Shown here: positions 62,907 to 64,000 of the stretch, one piece after another
Layout of the letters: each line of letters begins with the position of its first letter
How positions within the stretch are numbered: position 1 is the first letter of the stretch
Assembly: GCF_000143965.1 (NCBI RefSeq)
Contig: NC_014365.1
Span: forward strand, 3,375,501 to 3,439,500
DNA length: 64,000 bases
Direction of reading: 5' to 3'
Origin: Desulfarculus baarsii DSM 2075
GTDB lineage: Bacteria > Desulfobacterota > Desulfarculia > Desulfarculales > Desulfarculaceae
Position numbers and translations under genes: made by a program
The notes under the pieces: model-generated
What the model was told of the DNA's origin: nothing
Database searches by the model: none
What the model saw: the letters and a program-made list of their open reading frames with translations, nothing else

Positions 62907-62934
62907 TTAATAGTCATATTATTAAAATTGTCAA
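62907..62934 (-). promoter_or_regulatory. Sigma-70 promoter for the minus-strand GT4 gene
   Basis: Minus strand: TTGACA, a 16-base spacer and TATTAA, in an AT-rich patch. Its -35 box overlaps that of the opposite promoter. Confidence 0.65.
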
Positions 62935-62956
62935 TAAGATAGATGTTTGATTTAAG
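62928..62956 (+). promoter_or_regulatory. Sigma-70 promoter for the small membrane protein gene
   Basis: TTGTCA (62928-62933), a 17-base spacer and TTTAAG (62951-62956), close before the GGAGG ribosome site. Confidence 0.5.
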
Positions 62957-62979
62957 CTAATCAACGGAGGCGACTCGTG

Positions 62980-63180
62980 ATGCGGCGTTCGCATAAATTC
63001 CTGGCCGCCATTCTGGCCTTGCTGGGCCTGACGGCCATAAGCTCCTTCGTGCCGCTTCTGGACGCTTTTTCCCACGCCAACCGCGAAGGCGGCATGATGC
63101 TGGTGCTGTCGCTGATGATCATGCTCCTCGGCCTTGGCGTGTGGCTGATTGCGCTTGCCTGGCGGCTTTATCGACGATAG
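62980..63180 (+). CDS. Small two-helix membrane protein
   Basis: 66 residues, ATG 62980 with GGAGG nine bases upstream (GTG 62977 possible). Two hydrophobic segments (about 8-28 and 40-62) with a short polar turn and a basic end RLYRR. Family unknown. Followed by a glycosyltransferase on the same strand. Confidence 0.65.
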   Translation: MRRSHKFLAAILALLGLTAISSFVPLLDAFSHANREGGMMLVLSLMIMLLGLGVWLIALAWRLYRR

Positions 63181-63241
63181 CATCCGAATAAAGAGGGTTG
63201 TCGTAAAAATTTCCGTTCATGGTGGAGGGCTCGGGGAAAAG

Positions 63242-64000
63242 GTGGAGCAATCGTCGCCGCAAAGCGCCGAAACCAACCGCGCCGGCGGCGTCCTGGGCGT
63301 GTTGGCCCTGACCAGCCAGTACCCCAATCCGGCCCAACCGGGAGCGGCGTCTTTCAACAGACAGCTTTTCGCGGCCTTGGCCAAGCTGTGCCGGCTGTCA
63401 CTGGTGGCTCCCACGCCGTGGCCGCTGTGGCTGCGCGGCCGAGGCGCGGGCCGGCCGGCCGCCGGTTTTCCCGTGCGCCGGCCATGCTACTTCTATCCGC
63501 CTGGTTTCGCGCGTCAGCTCCATGGCTGGTGCTATTATTTTTCGGCCCGACGGGCCGTGCTGGCGGCGGCACGCGCCTCGCGCCCGGATGTGCTGTTGGC
63601 CACCTGGGCCTATCCCGACGGCTGGGCCGGCCTGCGCCTGGCCCACGCCCTGGGCCTACCCCTGGTCCTGAAACTCCACGGCAGCGATGTCAACGACCAA
63701 CCCAACGACCCGCGCCGCCGGCCACTGATCGAGGCGGCCCTGGCCGGAGCGGCGGCGGTGGTTTGCCCCAGCCAGGCCCTGGCCCAGCGGGCGCGCGAGT
63801 TGGGCGCGGCGGCCGCGAAAGTCTTTGTCGCGCCAAACGGCGTGGACACGGCGCTTTTTCAGCCGCGCGACAAAGCCGCCTGCCGCCGCGAACTGGGCCT
63901 GGCCACCGATGGCCCGCTTTTGCTTTTCGTGGGTCGGCTGGTGGAGGTCAAGCAGCCGTGGCTGGCCATCGAGGCCCTGGGACGCCTGCCCGAGGCCAGG
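63242..64000 (+). CDS. GT4-family glycosyltransferase (3' truncated by window edge)
   Basis: 253 codons from GTG 63242, the frame still open at the edge; other in-frame starts are possible because the frame is open upstream. Visible: ALTSQYPNPAQPGAASFNRQ, VLLATWAYPDGWAG, LVLKLHGSDVN, VFVAPNGVDTALFQP and LLLFVGRLVEVK, all standard for the GT4 fold up to the second domain. Part of the glycan cluster. Confidence 0.88.
   Translation, partial: MEQSSPQSAETNRAGGVLGVLALTSQYPNPAQPGAASFNRQLFAALAKLCRLSLVAPTPWPLWLRGRGAGRPAAGFPVRRPCYFYPPGFARQLHGWCYYFSARRAVLAAARASRPDVLLATWAYPDGWAGLRLAHALGLPLVLKLHGSDVNDQPNDPRRRPLIEAALAGAAAVVCPSQALAQRARELGAAAAKVFVAPNGVDTALFQPRDKAACRRELGLATDGPLLLFVGRLVEVKQPWLAIEALGRLPEAR

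Overview
The window is a GC-rich stretch of chromosome whose gene types point to a deltaproteobacterium-like (Desulfobacterota) host: an XrtA-type exosortase and exopolysaccharide operon, a PAS-rich hybrid kinase, FmdE-like and PEP/pyruvate-binding proteins, and a membrane protein ending in the CxxCKKIRDD tail common in that group. A Desulfarculus-like organism is plausible, but this is inference from gene content only. No rRNA, tRNA or CRISPR array was recognised. Both edges cut genes: an acyl-CoA synthetase at the left and a glycosyltransferase at the right.

Layout. 1-7470: AMP-forming ligase, membrane protein with a zinc-ribbon-like tail, a large hybrid histidine kinase (minus), an SH3/repeat protein, then a run with two Spy-like proteins, an ECF sigma factor and small linked genes, closed by a terminator. 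7576-9161: a shortened IS1595-like transposase relative and a convergent lysophospholipid acyltransferase. 9517-15785: a four-gene unit (DASS/SLC13 transporter, CBS protein, PEP/pyruvate-binding enzyme without the usual C-terminal barrel, beta-helix protein) with a strong terminator; its joint role is unknown. 15803-22973: mixed genes including pyrE, a DUF2156 protein, glyA, an HD hydrolase overlapping an FmdE-like protein, and a REC-GGDEF regulator. Between glyA and the HD gene lies about 670 bp of non-coding DNA packed with perfect inverted repeats.

23023-30729 (minus) is a surface-glycan decoration block: asparagine synthetase-type amidotransferase, hexapeptide acyltransferase, methyltransferase, UPF0104 membrane protein, TolB-like propeller and a membrane SGNH hydrolase. 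31994-39588 holds a second UPF0104 protein and two very large GT-C-like membrane proteins. 39893-59503 is a long, tightly packed XrtA/exosortase exopolysaccharide operon: export protein, outer-membrane barrel, Wzz-like chain-length protein, ExeA-like ATPase, BY-kinase-like ATPase with an altered Walker A, phosphoglycosyltransferase, exosortase, EpsI, ligase, CapK-like adenylate ligase, deacetylase-like protein, heparinase-like protein, PrsT-like TPR protein and an alpha/alpha-barrel protein. The end of the window carries glycosyltransferases on both strands.

Taken together, about 35 kb is devoted to making, modifying and exporting a surface polysaccharide and to exosortase protein sorting. 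No PEP-CTERM substrate protein was seen in the window, so the sorted proteins must be encoded elsewhere.
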